DNA from: Myroides marinus
GTDB taxonomy: Bacteria > Bacteroidota > Bacteroidia > Flavobacteriales > Flavobacteriaceae
NCBI RefSeq assembly: GCF_900109075.1
Contig: NZ_FNYS01000005.1
Span: forward strand, 172,712-236,711
Length of the DNA: 64,000 nucleotides
Reading direction: 5' to 3'
A model generated the notes under the pieces. It had not been told where the DNA came from, ran no database searches, and saw nothing but the letters and a program-made list of their open reading frames with translations. A program made the position numbers and the translations under genes. This document shows positions 1 to 7,408 of this stretch, in pieces. Each line of letters begins with the position of its first letter. Positions within the stretch are counted from its first letter, which is position 1.

Positions 1-568
1 ACCTCTTCTTCTTAATTTCACTCAAATACTCTGGACTAAAACCTAAATAAGAAGCCATCAGATACTGTGGTATTCGCTGAATAAACTCAGGAAAACGCTC
101 TTCAAAATGGAAGTACAACTCCTCTCTACTAAATTCGTATAGATACTTTAGGCGATACTGAGCCGCTGCATAAGCACGTTGAAATACTTGTCTATAATAC
201 TTCTCCATAATAGGATGACTGACTAATAACGCTGAGAACTTATCCTTAGTAATGGTCAAAACAAGGGATTTTTCTACAGATTGAATATAAAATCCACTAT
301 TACTCTTATGTTCAAAAGCCATATTATCTGTTAACCACCAGTTCTCTATTGCGAAATCTATAGTCTGCTCAACTCCATTAGCCTTCATATAATAACTTCT
401 AAGACAGCCCTGCTCTACGAAAAATAATTTATCGCATAGCATATCTGCTTCTTGTAAAACCTCTTTCTTCTTCACAGTAATGATTTCAAAATAAGATAGT
501 ATAGTCTCTATCTCTTCTTCTGATAATTGACCAATAAACTTTTCTAAATGTCTTTTGAAGTTATTCAT
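1..568 (-). CDS. Crp/Fnr-type cyclic-nucleotide-binding regulator (partial)
   Basis: The reading frame starts at the ATG at 566-568 and stays open to the window edge, so the C-terminus is missing. About 189 residues are visible. The N-terminal ~120 residues look like a cNMP-binding beta-roll ('FFVEQGCLRSYYMKANG'), and the last visible stretch (IPQYLMASYLGFSPEYLSEI) is a helix-turn-helix. This is the usual build of the many small flavobacterial Crp/Fnr-like regulators that often sit next to the gene they control. It lies 30 bp after the esterase gene on the same strand and may be co-transcribed with it. It shares architecture with the regulator at 1607-2176. Ligand and targets are unknown. Confidence 0.85.
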   Translation of the reverse strand, partial: MNNFKRHLEKFIGQLSEEEIETILSYFEIITVKKKEVLQEADMLCDKLFFVEQGCLRSYYMKANGVEQTIDFAIENWWLTDNMAFEHKSNSGFYIQSVEKSLVLTITKDKFSALLVSHPIMEKYYRQVFQRAYAAAQYRLKYLYEFSREELYFHFEERFPEFIQRIPQYLMASYLGFSPEYLSEIKKKR

Positions 569-598
569 ATCTCTTATTTTAATATGTGATAAATATAC

Positions 599-1543
599 TT
601 ACATCGAGTATAACTTTTTAAAATAATCCATCTTATACTGAGTGAAATCAGTAGTAATAGCACATTCAAAGAAATCAAAAGTATGCACTGCTCCCTTTAT
701 CTCTTTAACTTCTATCTGTCCAGCACTCTGCTGTACTAACTTTACGTACTCTTTAGCTTCATCAATAAGAGGATCACATTCTGCTAAGATAAATGTCATC
801 GGTGGTAGATCTTCATAATCATTCATTTGATTTGGGATAGCATACTCTCTCCACTTACTCTCGTTCCCTGATAAATAATGTTTCCACATATATATAGCAC
901 TATGTTTAGACTGCATAGGTGCATTAGCATAAGTCTGCATAGATAGTGTGTCTAATTTATCTGAAGTAGGTGGATATAGAATAAAGGCATTAGTTATCGG
1001 TATCTTATCACTATCTCTATTTAGGTGTAGTAATGACAAAGCGATAGTTCCCCCTGCACTACTTCCCATTACACTAATATTTTGTTTATTTCCTCCAAGA
1101 GTCTCTGCATATTTATAAACATATTGAAGAGCAATAATACTGTCTTCTAAAGCAGCAGGAAAAGGATACTCTGGGGCTAGTCGATAATCAACTGATACAA
1201 CAATAACCTGAGCTTCACGCACTAAGTCGAACAATTGAAAGTCATATTGCTCTGGACTACCAAAGATAAAGGCTCCACCATGTAAGAATAAAACTACAGG
1301 TAATGGTTTGTGTATTTCTTTTGGCTTATAAATTCTTAAGCTCAAAGAAGTATTATATGATGTAAGAATCTCTTTATTATACACCTCTAAATCAGTAGGA
1401 ATTGTTACTTGTCCTTCTAATCTCATCAATTGCTCTTCTTCTACACGGATCTGCTGAGGATTAAACTCTAAGAGAGTATCATAAGGAATTTGTGTCCACG
1501 CACTCATCATAAGAGCTAATAATAGTTCTTTATCTATATTCAT
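599..1543 (-). CDS. Alpha/beta hydrolase, hormone-sensitive-lipase-type esterase
   Basis: A 314-residue carboxylic-ester hydrolase. The HGG oxyanion-hole motif (LFLHGGAFIFG, residues 85-95), the DYRLAPE block (119-125) and the nucleophile elbow GSSAG (160-164, Ser162) define the HSL family. Asp257 (in AECDPLIDEA) and His287 (in GAVHTFDFF) complete the triad. There is no signal peptide, so it should be cytoplasmic. The gene lies between two Crp/Fnr-type regulators on the same strand. Its upstream gap holds a perfect 11-bp inverted repeat around a -7-like box, which suggests control by one of them. The substrate cannot be told from sequence; small acyl esters are typical of the family. Confidence 0.88.
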   Translation of the reverse strand: MNIDKELLLALMMSAWTQIPYDTLLEFNPQQIRVEEEQLMRLEGQVTIPTDLEVYNKEILTSYNTSLSLRIYKPKEIHKPLPVVLFLHGGAFIFGSPEQYDFQLFDLVREAQVIVVSVDYRLAPEYPFPAALEDSIIALQYVYKYAETLGGNKQNISVMGSSAGGTIALSLLHLNRDSDKIPITNAFILYPPTSDKLDTLSMQTYANAPMQSKHSAIYMWKHYLSGNESKWREYAIPNQMNDYEDLPPMTFILAECDPLIDEAKEYVKLVQQSAGQIEVKEIKGAVHTFDFFECAITTDFTQYKMDYFKKLYSM

Positions 1544-1553
1544 ATCTAATAGT

Positions 1554-1587
1554 TTATTTAAAGCACAAAGGTCTTGGCTTTAAATAA
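1554..1587. promoter_or_regulatory. Perfect 11-bp inverted repeat, candidate operator of the esterase gene
   Basis: The arms TTATTTAAAGC (1554-1564) and GCTTTAAATAA (1577-1587) are separated by 12 bp. Read on the minus strand, the spacer contains GACCTTTG (1566-1573), one base off the Bacteroidota -7 box TAnnTTTG. A bound dimer would therefore cover the promoter of the esterase gene that starts at 1543. There is no T-run, so a terminator is less likely. The neighbouring Crp/Fnr-like gene is the obvious candidate ligand, by inference. Confidence 0.5.
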
Positions 1588-1606
1588 CTAAAAAGAGGAC
1601 ATAGGT

Positions 1607-2176
1607 CTATAAATGAGCTTCCTTGCGTATTCGACTCAAATGTCGTGGGGTAATATTTAAGAATGAGGCCAAGTATATACCTGGTATTCGCTGGATATAT
1701 TGGGGGTAGTGCTGCAATAGTTTTAGATATCTCTCCTTTGCTTCTAAACGTTGAATATCAAAAAGCTTCTCTTCTAACTCCATAAATTGCTCTTCTAACA
1801 GCTGCTTAAAAAAGATAGTCCATACTATATTATTCTCACATAACTTATCTACATCTGCCTTATATAATACGTATAATTCTGTTGTTCCTATAGATTGAAT
1901 ATTCTCTTTAGAAGGTTTGCCTGAAATAAAAGACGTCATCGCTGTCATCATACTCTCATCAAAAGTAATACAGTACGTACGTTCTTGTCCATCTTCTAAC
2001 AAAAAATAAGAACGCAACACTCCTGCTCTAATCCACACAATCTTATCTGCTATCTCTCCTTCTCGGATTAGCATCTCTTTATTGTCTAGAACTTCTTCGT
2101 GAAGTAATGGTAATAGTGTATGCCATAATTCTTGATTCATTACATTAGACAGTGTACTAAATGACTTTTGTTTCAT
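1607..2176 (-). CDS. Crp/Fnr-type transcriptional regulator
   Basis: A complete 189-residue regulator. Residues ~25-115 form the cyclic-nucleotide-binding-type beta-roll ('IVWIRAGVLRSYFLLEDGQERTYCI' region). Residues ~165-189 carry a C-terminal helix-turn-helix (IPGIYLASFLNITPRHLSRI). The roll lacks an obvious cAMP phosphate-binding cassette of the E. coli CRP type, as is common in flavobacterial members, so the effector is unknown. It starts 7 bp after the AlkB-like gene and is probably co-transcribed with it. A candidate operator lies just past its 3' end, before the esterase gene. Confidence 0.86.
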   Translation of the reverse strand: MKQKSFSTLSNVMNQELWHTLLPLLHEEVLDNKEMLIREGEIADKIVWIRAGVLRSYFLLEDGQERTYCITFDESMMTAMTSFISGKPSKENIQSIGTTELYVLYKADVDKLCENNIVWTIFFKQLLEEQFMELEEKLFDIQRLEAKERYLKLLQHYPQYIQRIPGIYLASFLNITPRHLSRIRKEAHL

Positions 2177-2183
2177 AAATCCC

Positions 2184-2798
2184 TTATTCTTTTATTTCGA
2201 TGGTTCTAAAGGTAAGATTAATACGTGGAGTATGTACTACTTTAGTTGGAGGTAGTCTATGTAGCCAATTTTCTTGTGTTGTACCTTTCATTACTAACAA
2301 GCTTCCATGATCTAAAACTATGTCAATTTTGTTACCATTAATCTTATGTTTAAAAGCAAACTTACGTACTGCTCCTAAACTTACAGATGCAATAGCTCCG
2401 TGCTTTTTTAAATCTTTCTCTCCATCACTATGCCAAGCCATACCTTCTTCACCTGTATGATAGAGATTAAGTAAACAAGAATTATAGGTCTCACCCGTTT
2501 TCTCTTCTATAAGTTTCTTCAGAGCAACTAGAGTTTCTGTCCAGGCCAAAGCTGTCTTAGTAATATTAGAATATGTATAGCTAAACGACACATCACCATA
2601 CCAAGCTACTTTGCGTTTAGTGGTAACTTTCTTCCCAAAAATAATAGCTTGATCATGTTGCCAATCAATATTCGAGAGAAACTCTTGGTAATAATAATCA
2701 CTTGTCTTCTTATCTAATACAATACCGTAATAATCTACTTCTCCATCATAAGGAAGGAGATTAGTAAACTCTTGATTATAATCACTAAACAAATCCAT
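2184..2798 (-). CDS. AlkB-like 2-oxoglutarate/Fe(II) dioxygenase
   Basis: A 204-residue member of the AlkB family, which directly reverses N-alkyl damage in DNA or RNA by oxidative demethylation. The iron ligands are visible as H123-x-D125 in the block NLYHTGEEGMAWHSD and as His180 in NWLHRLPP. The Arg-rich end PRINLTFR (191-198) supplies the 2-oxoglutarate-binding arginines. The length matches the short ALKBH2/3-like bacterial forms. It is the first gene of a likely minus-strand transcription unit with a Crp/Fnr-like regulator 7 bp downstream. No Ada-type adaptive-response regulator is visible nearby. Confidence 0.9.
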   Translation of the reverse strand: MDLFSDYNQEFTNLLPYDGEVDYYGIVLDKKTSDYYYQEFLSNIDWQHDQAIIFGKKVTTKRKVAWYGDVSFSYTYSNITKTALAWTETLVALKKLIEEKTGETYNSCLLNLYHTGEEGMAWHSDGEKDLKKHGAIASVSLGAVRKFAFKHKINGNKIDIVLDHGSLLVMKGTTQENWLHRLPPTKVVHTPRINLTFRTIEIKE

Positions 2799-2886
2799 AG
2801 TATTTGATTTTTATTATACAAGTTTAGAAAATATCTAACGGAGTATAAAAAATGTCATGCTATAAATTAAAGCAATTAAAGGGTAC

Positions 2887-2920
2887 AAAAAAACCACTAA
2901 AAAATACTTTAGTGGTTTTA
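2887..2920 (-). terminator. Rho-independent terminator of the first lipoprotein gene
   Basis: AAAACCACTAAA (2890-2901) pairs perfectly with TTTAGTGGTTTT (2908-2919) across a 6-nt loop. On the minus strand a run of seven T follows. It lies 65 bp past the stop of the lipoprotein gene at 2985. Confidence 0.85.
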
Positions 2921-2984
2921 AAAAAATCTGAATATATAATCCAAAAAATAACGTCTATTTAAAAGGTAACCTTACTAGCCTTTA

Positions 2985-3539
2985 TTACTTCATAGTCTTT
3001 AACTCATACTGTAAGTACTTGGCTTCTTTAGGAAAATTATATTTGATAGCTTCTTCCTCTGTTAACTCATAATCTTTTCTGATTAATAACATTTTATTCT
3101 TGCGCATCTCGTGTATTTCAAAAAAGTATATCATAAGTTGGTCTCCATCGTTTACCAATGCAGTAACTAATTCATTGCCATTCAAAATATTATAAGGAAT
3201 TTGTTTTCTATGTTCTTCACATTTTCCTGTTTCTGGATCTTCTATATAAGATAAGTCTGTTCTCACTTTTATCTTTTCTTTATTCTCATCCAGTTCTTCC
3301 TTAAATATCCATAAATTATTTTTGCAATCTGCTCCTTTGGAATCCATCTCAAAAACAACCTTTCTGTCTTTGTCTAATAATTGATACTTTGTGAAAGCCC
3401 ATTCATTTTGGATAAATTTATCATAATCTGTCACAATTGGTGGCTCAATAATAGGAGCTTCACCTCCGTCATCTGATGAACATCCAAAGCTAAACATTGT
3501 CAATAAAGACACTGCCATAAACATAAAAATTTTCTTCAT
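2985..3539 (-). CDS. Lipoprotein of unknown function, tandem copy 1
   Basis: A 184-residue secreted protein. Residues 1-19 are a lipoprotein signal peptide ending in the lipobox FSFGC, with Cys20 followed by SSDDGGEAP. The acidic start of the mature protein resembles surface-exposed Bacteroidota lipoproteins. The rest is about 160 residues with two conserved cysteines (ADCKNN and ETGKCEEHR) and the end YELTEEEAIKYNFPKEAKYL. I do not recognise a family. The next gene (3804-4355) is a clear paralogue, and the upstream regions are also nearly identical, so the pair arose by duplication of a complete unit including its promoter. Confidence 0.85.
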   Translation of the reverse strand: MKKIFMFMAVSLLTMFSFGCSSDDGGEAPIIEPPIVTDYDKFIQNEWAFTKYQLLDKDRKVVFEMDSKGADCKNNLWIFKEELDENKEKIKVRTDLSYIEDPETGKCEEHRKQIPYNILNGNELVTALVNDGDQLMIYFFEIHEMRKNKMLLIRKDYELTEEEAIKYNFPKEAKYLQYELKTMK

Positions 3540-3565
3540 AATAATTAATTAATTTGGTTAGACTC

Positions 3566-3600
3566 CAAATATATAACCATCAATAACGAAGAAAACCAAA
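3566..3600 (-). promoter_or_regulatory. Bacteroidota-type promoter of lipoprotein copy 1
   Basis: On the minus strand a TTTG (-33, at 3597-3600) is followed 23 bp later by TATATTTG (-7, at 3566-3573), matching TTTG/TAnnTTTG. The same arrangement, with one base changed in the -7 spacer, precedes copy 2. Confidence 0.65.
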
Positions 3601-3639
3601 CAAAACAAAGTAAAACTTATTGAATCTTATAGTATTCAA

Positions 3640-3690
3640 CGATTACAAAAAAAGAAAGTACACTTTGTCGGTATACTCTCTCTAATTTTG
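3640..3690 (-). other. Decayed copy of the haemoglobin-gene terminator
   Basis: This stretch occupies the place that the haemoglobin-gene terminator (4457-4493) holds relative to copy 2. An imperfect hairpin (AGTATAC with GTGTACT) beside a run of seven A is still visible. It fits a decayed duplicate and may still terminate transcription from the lipoprotein gene upstream (3804-4355). Confidence 0.45.
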
Positions 3691-3710
3691 TACATTTTAA
3701 TTCTTTAAGC

Positions 3711-3781
3711 TAATTTAAAAGTTTAATATTATCTTCTTTAAAACACTACATTATACTTCTCTTCTATCATCATGCATGTTC
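3711..3781 (-). pseudogene. Relic of the 3' end of the truncated-haemoglobin gene
   Basis: The minus strand here aligns with the last ~70 bases of the haemoglobin gene (4523-4593) at roughly three bases in four, by eye, including the region coding for its end FREANMKPLE. The frame is broken by stops and small indels. It lies ~812 bp from the original, the same period as the two lipoprotein genes. The duplicated block therefore ran from the lipoprotein 3' end into the haemoglobin gene, and this fragment decayed afterwards. Confidence 0.55.
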
Positions 3782-3803
3782 AATGCTGTGTAATAGTAAC
3801 TCT

Positions 3804-4355
3804 TTATTTTTTAAGCTTTAACTTATATTGTAAATACTTAGCTTCTTTAGGATAATTATATTTAATAGCTTCTTCTTCTGTTAACTCATAATCTTTTCTG
3901 ATTAATAACATTTGCTCCTTACCTATTTCACGGATTTCAAAAAAATAAACCATCATTTGATCACCATCATTTACTAGGGCAGTTATTAATTCTTTATCTT
4001 TAATACTATAAGGTGCTACTTTTCTATGTTCTATACACTCATTAGTATCTGGATCAGTTATATAAGATAAATCTACTCTTGCATTCTGTTTCACATTATC
4101 CTCGTTAACTATTTCTTTAAAATTCCAAATGTTCTTTTTACATTCAAATTGTCCCATAGCATCGAACTCTTTAACTACTTTTCTATCTTTATCTAATAAT
4201 TGATAATTATCAAATACCCATTCTTTCATTATTGCTTTTTCATAGTTCGTTTCAATAGGAGGTTCAATAATTGGTTTATCATTATCATCTGATGAACATC
4301 CAATACTAAATACTGTCAATAATGACAAAGTCATAAACATAAAAACTTTTTTCAT
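3804..4355 (-). CDS. Lipoprotein of unknown function, tandem copy 2
   Basis: A 183-residue paralogue of the neighbour at 2985. I place the start at the ATG at 4353-4355, because it gives a lipoprotein signal peptide (lipobox FSIGC, then SSDDNDKP) identical in layout to copy 1. The longer open frame to 4478 would run through the promoter and add a tail with no counterpart in copy 1. The mature parts align over their length (YQLLDKDRKV, ALVNDGDQ, LLIRKDYELTEEEAIKYN), with divergence of the size expected of an older duplication. Both conserved cysteines remain. Function is unknown; an outer-membrane-anchored location is inferred from the lipobox. Confidence 0.85.
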   Translation of the reverse strand: MKKVFMFMTLSLLTVFSIGCSSDDNDKPIIEPPIETNYEKAIMKEWVFDNYQLLDKDRKVVKEFDAMGQFECKKNIWNFKEIVNEDNVKQNARVDLSYITDPDTNECIEHRKVAPYSIKDKELITALVNDGDQMMVYFFEIREIGKEQMLLIRKDYELTEEEAIKYNYPKEAKYLQYKLKLKK

Positions 4356-4377
4356 AATAATTAATTTGATTAGACTC

Positions 4378-4412
4378 CAAATGTATAACCTCCAATAACG
4401 AAGAAAACCAAA
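4378..4412 (-). promoter_or_regulatory. Bacteroidota-type promoter of lipoprotein copy 2
   Basis: On the minus strand TTTG (4409-4412), a 23-bp spacer, then TACATTTG (4378-4385). Spacer length and flanks match copy 1. The -7 box lies ~23 bp before the chosen ATG, which supports the start at 4355. Confidence 0.65.
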
Positions 4413-4456
4413 CAAAACAAAGTAAAACAGCTCTAGTCTTACAGTATTCACATATT

Positions 4457-4493
4457 CCAAAAAAAAAAGAGTGTACATTTAGATGTACACTCT
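4457..4493 (-). terminator. Terminator of the truncated-haemoglobin gene
   Basis: GAGTGTACAT (4469-4478) and ATGTACACTC (4483-4492) form a perfect stem with a 4-nt loop. On the minus strand it is followed by a run of ten T. It lies 30 bp past the haemoglobin stop codon. Confidence 0.85.
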
Positions 4494-4522
4494 CTCTTAT
4501 TATCTTTATTCTATCCTTTAAT

Positions 4523-4912
4523 TTATTCTAAAGGTTTCATATTAGCCTCTCTAAAATACTGAATCTTACTTAAGAACATTGCAGCCATACGTTCTGCACG
4601 CCACTTAGCTTCATCAGCTCTTTTTCCTTCATATAACTCATCTACTGTAGCATTAAAAAGTACTTTCCATGCTTCAAAATGCTCTGCTTCAACTGGTAGT
4701 TGAGCATGTGGGGGAAATGGTTTTCCTCTATAGCTGTATTCTTCTAAAAGAATAGTCTCCCAAAACGCATACATCTTCTCAATGTGTTCTGGCCATCGCC
4801 CTTCTAATTTACTATTAAAAATAGGTCCTATAAACTCATCCTCTTGCACTCTTCCATAAAAGGTATCAACTAACACTTTAATATCTTCTATATTTTCTAT
4901 GTCTTTTCTCAT
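4523..4912 (-). CDS. Group III truncated haemoglobin
   Basis: A 129-residue 2-on-2 globin. Features of group III (trHbP/Ctb-like) are the start ending in LVDTFYGRVQED, the block KMYAFWETILLEE (47-59), and the PPHAQLP...HFEAW segment in which His78 is the expected proximal haem ligand. Group III proteins bind O2/NO and are linked to nitrosative stress or microaerobic respiration in Campylobacter; a role here is inference only. The gene diverges from the DUF2520 gene with a gap of 40-58 bp. A decayed copy of its last ~70 bases sits at 3711-3781. Confidence 0.88.
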   Translation of the reverse strand: MRKDIENIEDIKVLVDTFYGRVQEDEFIGPIFNSKLEGRWPEHIEKMYAFWETILLEEYSYRGKPFPPHAQLPVEAEHFEAWKVLFNATVDELYEGKRADEAKWRAERMAAMFLSKIQYFREANMKPLE

Positions 4913-4970
4913 TACAAATTGCTAATTTTACAGTCAATCAGTTTACAAATTAATGCTAAACTTTACTGCT

Positions 4971-5720
4971 ATGATTACAATATCTATTTTAGGTTCAGGT
5001 AAAGTTGCTCACCACTTGATTCTAGAGTTCTTAGAACACGATGATATCAAGTTGCAACAAGTCTACTCAAGAAACCCTAACAAAGTTAAGAACTTAGTCT
5101 CTGACAATCAAATTATTTCTGATATCAGTGAGCTAAAACCTGCTGATATTTTTATAATTGCAGTCAGTGATGATGCTATAGAAGAAGTCTCTTCGTCTAT
5201 CCCTCTAAAAAATGCTTTTATAGTGCATACCTCTGGTACCAAGCCGATGGATTCTATTATGAATACCACAAGAAAAGGCGTGTTCTATATGCTGCAAACA
5301 TTTTCTATAGATAAAGAAGTAGATTTTAGCCAAATACCTTACTGTATTGAGGCTAATAATCCTACTGATTTTCTTCTTTTAGAAAAGTTAGCACTAGCAT
5401 TCTCTGAAAAGGTATATAAAATATCGTCTGTACAAAGACAGTCTATTCACCTAGCGGCAGTATTTGTAAACAACTTTACCAATCATCTATTCAAATTAGG
5501 AGAAGATATTTGTAAAGAAAATATGGTTCCTTTTGATATTCTAAAGCCACTGATTTTAGAAACAGCAAATAAAGTTCAGACCTTATCTCCGAGAGAAGCA
5601 CAAACTGGACCTGCTGCACGTAATGACCAAGGAACTATAGATCGTCACTTAGAAGCACTAAATGACCCTATTAAAAAAGAAATATATCAACTTATAACTA
5701 ATTCAATACAAAATAACTAA
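4971..5720 (+). CDS. DUF2520/Rossmann-like domain protein
   Basis: About 249 residues from the preferred ATG at 4971, which puts the glycine-rich nucleotide-binding strand (ITISILGSGKVAHH) at the N-terminus as in relatives. An in-frame ATG at 4953 would add six residues. The N-terminal ~120 residues are a Rossmann fold, and the C-terminal half (QRQSIHLAAVFVNNFTNHLF, TGPAARNDQGTIDRHL) is the helical DUF2520 part, related to ketopantoate-reductase/F420-dependent oxidoreductases. The substrate is unknown. It overlaps the next gene by one base (TAATG), which suggests translational coupling with the KdsC-like phosphatase. Confidence 0.85.
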   Translation: MITISILGSGKVAHHLILEFLEHDDIKLQQVYSRNPNKVKNLVSDNQIISDISELKPADIFIIAVSDDAIEEVSSSIPLKNAFIVHTSGTKPMDSIMNTTRKGVFYMLQTFSIDKEVDFSQIPYCIEANNPTDFLLLEKLALAFSEKVYKISSVQRQSIHLAAVFVNNFTNHLFKLGEDICKENMVPFDILKPLILETANKVQTLSPREAQTGPAARNDQGTIDRHLEALNDPIKKEIYQLITNSIQNN

Positions 5721-6247
5721 TGTCTAAACATTTTAAAGAAATAATGAATGACATCACTACTTTTATCTTTGACGTAGATGGTGTGTTAACAGATGGAACA
5801 GTTCACGTAGCTCAAGATGGTAACTTACTTAGAGATATGTTTATCAGAGATGGATATGCAATGAAAGCAGCTGTAGAAAATGGATATAACGTATGTATTA
5901 TCTCTGGAGGAAGTAATGAAGGAGTTAGAACTAGATTTAGTAATTTAGGTATTAAAGATATTCACTTAGGAGTATCTGATAAAGTAAAAGTGTTTAAAGA
6001 ATATATAGCTGCTAATAATATCTCTCCTGATACAGTACTATACATGGGTGATGATATTCCAGATTACCATATCATGCATGAAGTAGCACTACCTACTTGT
6101 CCTCAAGATGCTGTACAAGAAATAAAGAGAATCTCTAAATATATTTCTCACCTTAATGGAGGTAGAGGTGCTGTTAGAGACGTAATCGAACAAGTGATGA
6201 AGACTCAACACAAATGGTTTCAACATTTCAATGCTAAATTTGATTAA
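5720..6247 (+). CDS. kdsC: KdsC-like HAD phosphatase (KDO-8-phosphate phosphatase)
   Basis: A 175-residue type C0 HAD phosphatase. Motif I is FDVDGVLTDG (17-26, nucleophile Asp18), motif II is the IISGGSNEGV region, and motif IV is MGDDIPDYHIM. There is no cap domain, as expected of the KdsC tetramer family, which hydrolyses 3-deoxy-D-manno-octulosonate 8-phosphate to KDO for the lipid A core. Flavobacterial KdsC-like proteins cannot be separated by sequence alone from closely related sugar-acid phosphatases. It is coupled by a one-base overlap to the upstream gene and followed 17 bp later by a Maf gene. Confidence 0.85.
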   Translation: MSKHFKEIMNDITTFIFDVDGVLTDGTVHVAQDGNLLRDMFIRDGYAMKAAVENGYNVCIISGGSNEGVRTRFSNLGIKDIHLGVSDKVKVFKEYIAANNISPDTVLYMGDDIPDYHIMHEVALPTCPQDAVQEIKRISKYISHLNGGRGAVRDVIEQVMKTQHKWFQHFNAKFD

Positions 6248-6264
6248 TACAGATATTCACTGTT

Positions 6265-6849
6265 ATGCTAAATAACTTATTAAAAGATTACAAAATAGTG
6301 TTAGGTTCTAACTCGCCTCGTCGTAAACAATTCTTAACTGAATTAGGTATTGACTTTACAGTTAGAGCTTCTGATATTGATGAAACATATCCTGTAGAAC
6401 TTACTGGAGCACAAATCACAGACTTTATTGCTAAGGCAAAAGCTGATGCAATAGAACTACAGCATGATAATGAAATTATTATCACTAGTGATACTACAGT
6501 ATGGAACAACAATCTGTCATTAGGTAAACCAGAAAGTCGCGAAGAAGCATATGTGATGTTAAAAAGTCTTTGTGGACACGAACATGAAGTTATCAGTTCA
6601 GTTTGCCTTAAAAGTCGAAACAAAACGACATTGTTCCACTGTACTACTAAAGTCAGCTTTGCTAATTTATCAGACAAGGCCTTATACTTCTATATAGATA
6701 CCTATAAACCTTATGATAAAGCGGGTGCTTATGGCATACAAGAATGGATAGGATTAGTAGGAATAGATAAAATAGAAGGATCTTACACTAATATAGTTGG
6801 TTTACCAACCAAGGAGTTAGTTGACGAATTATTACAATTCATTAAATAA
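6265..6849 (+). CDS. maf: Maf-family nucleotide pyrophosphatase
   Basis: A 194-residue Maf/Ham1-fold protein. The signature LGSNSPRRKQFLTELG lies at the N-terminus, the block SDTTVWNNNLSLGKP in the middle, and KAGAYGIQEW (about residue 153) near the C-terminus. Maf proteins hydrolyse dTTP/UTP or modified nucleotides to monophosphates and can slow septation. The first active-site segment has TTVWNN where many Maf proteins have DTVV. The gene sits between kdsC and a small MscS channel gene, with 5 bp to the latter. Confidence 0.88.
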   Translation: MLNNLLKDYKIVLGSNSPRRKQFLTELGIDFTVRASDIDETYPVELTGAQITDFIAKAKADAIELQHDNEIIITSDTTVWNNNLSLGKPESREEAYVMLKSLCGHEHEVISSVCLKSRNKTTLFHCTTKVSFANLSDKALYFYIDTYKPYDKAGAYGIQEWIGLVGIDKIEGSYTNIVGLPTKELVDELLQFIK

Positions 6850-6854
6850 AAAAT

Positions 6855-7379
6855 ATGTTTGCAGAATATTATCCAGAAATCATAGCAACAGCAATTACAT
6901 TAGCCTTATACATTCCTTTTAGAAAATTAGTAGGTTATATCATACGTTCTTTTTCTACAAAAGAACAACGTAAAGATAGTCGTGTAGTATTGATTATACG
7001 CTTATTTAATACACTACTATCTGTTATATTTTTAATCGTTATTCTTACTATTTGGGGGGTTAAAGCAGAGAACTTTATGCTTACTCTTACTTCAGTCTTC
7101 ACAGTTATAGGAGTAGCTATGTTTGCACAATGGTCTCTATTGAGTAACATAACTGCAGGTATTTTATTATTCTTCTCTTTCCCTTTTAGAATTGGAGATA
7201 CAATCAGAATTCAAGACAAAGACTTCCCTATTGAGGCTAAAATAATTGATATTAAAGCATTCTGTACAATATTAATGACAGCAGATAACGAAAAAATATC
7301 TTACCCTAATAGCTTATTACTTCAAAAAGGTATAGTAATAGTTGAGAAAAAAGAAGATATAGACAATCCTACTATTTAA
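6855..7379 (+). CDS. Small mechanosensitive channel (MscS family)
   Basis: A 174-residue membrane protein with about three hydrophobic segments (residues ~8-25, ~50-70, ~77-105). A short MscS beta-domain follows, recognisable from FRIGDTIRIQDKDFPIEAKIIDI and ISYPNSLLLQKGIV. It lacks the C-terminal alpha/beta cytoplasmic vestibule, so it is near the minimum size for the family. Such channels open on membrane tension to release solutes in osmotic downshock. It is the last gene of the DUF2520-kdsC-maf unit. Confidence 0.85.
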   Translation: MFAEYYPEIIATAITLALYIPFRKLVGYIIRSFSTKEQRKDSRVVLIIRLFNTLLSVIFLIVILTIWGVKAENFMLTLTSVFTVIGVAMFAQWSLLSNITAGILLFFSFPFRIGDTIRIQDKDFPIEAKIIDIKAFCTILMTADNEKISYPNSLLLQKGIVIVEKKEDIDNPTI

Positions 7380-7382
7380 TAG

Positions 7383-7398
7383 TGGCACAAAATTTGTA
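7383..7398 (+). promoter_or_regulatory. Sigma-54-like promoter element
   Basis: The sequence TGGCACAAAATTTGTA has TGGCAC, five bases, then TTG, with correct -24/-12 spacing. The only departure from the sigma-54 consensus TGGCAC-N5-TTGC is T for C at the last position. It begins just after the stop of the MscS gene and would start transcription near 7409, directly before the hairpin ending at 7485. Confidence 0.4.
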
Positions 7399-7408
7399 AT
7401 TACCATTA

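Noticed and set aside
4356..4478. N-terminal extension of lipoprotein copy 2 by 41 residues
   Set aside because: It would include the promoter and bury the lipoprotein signal peptide; copy 1 has no such extension.
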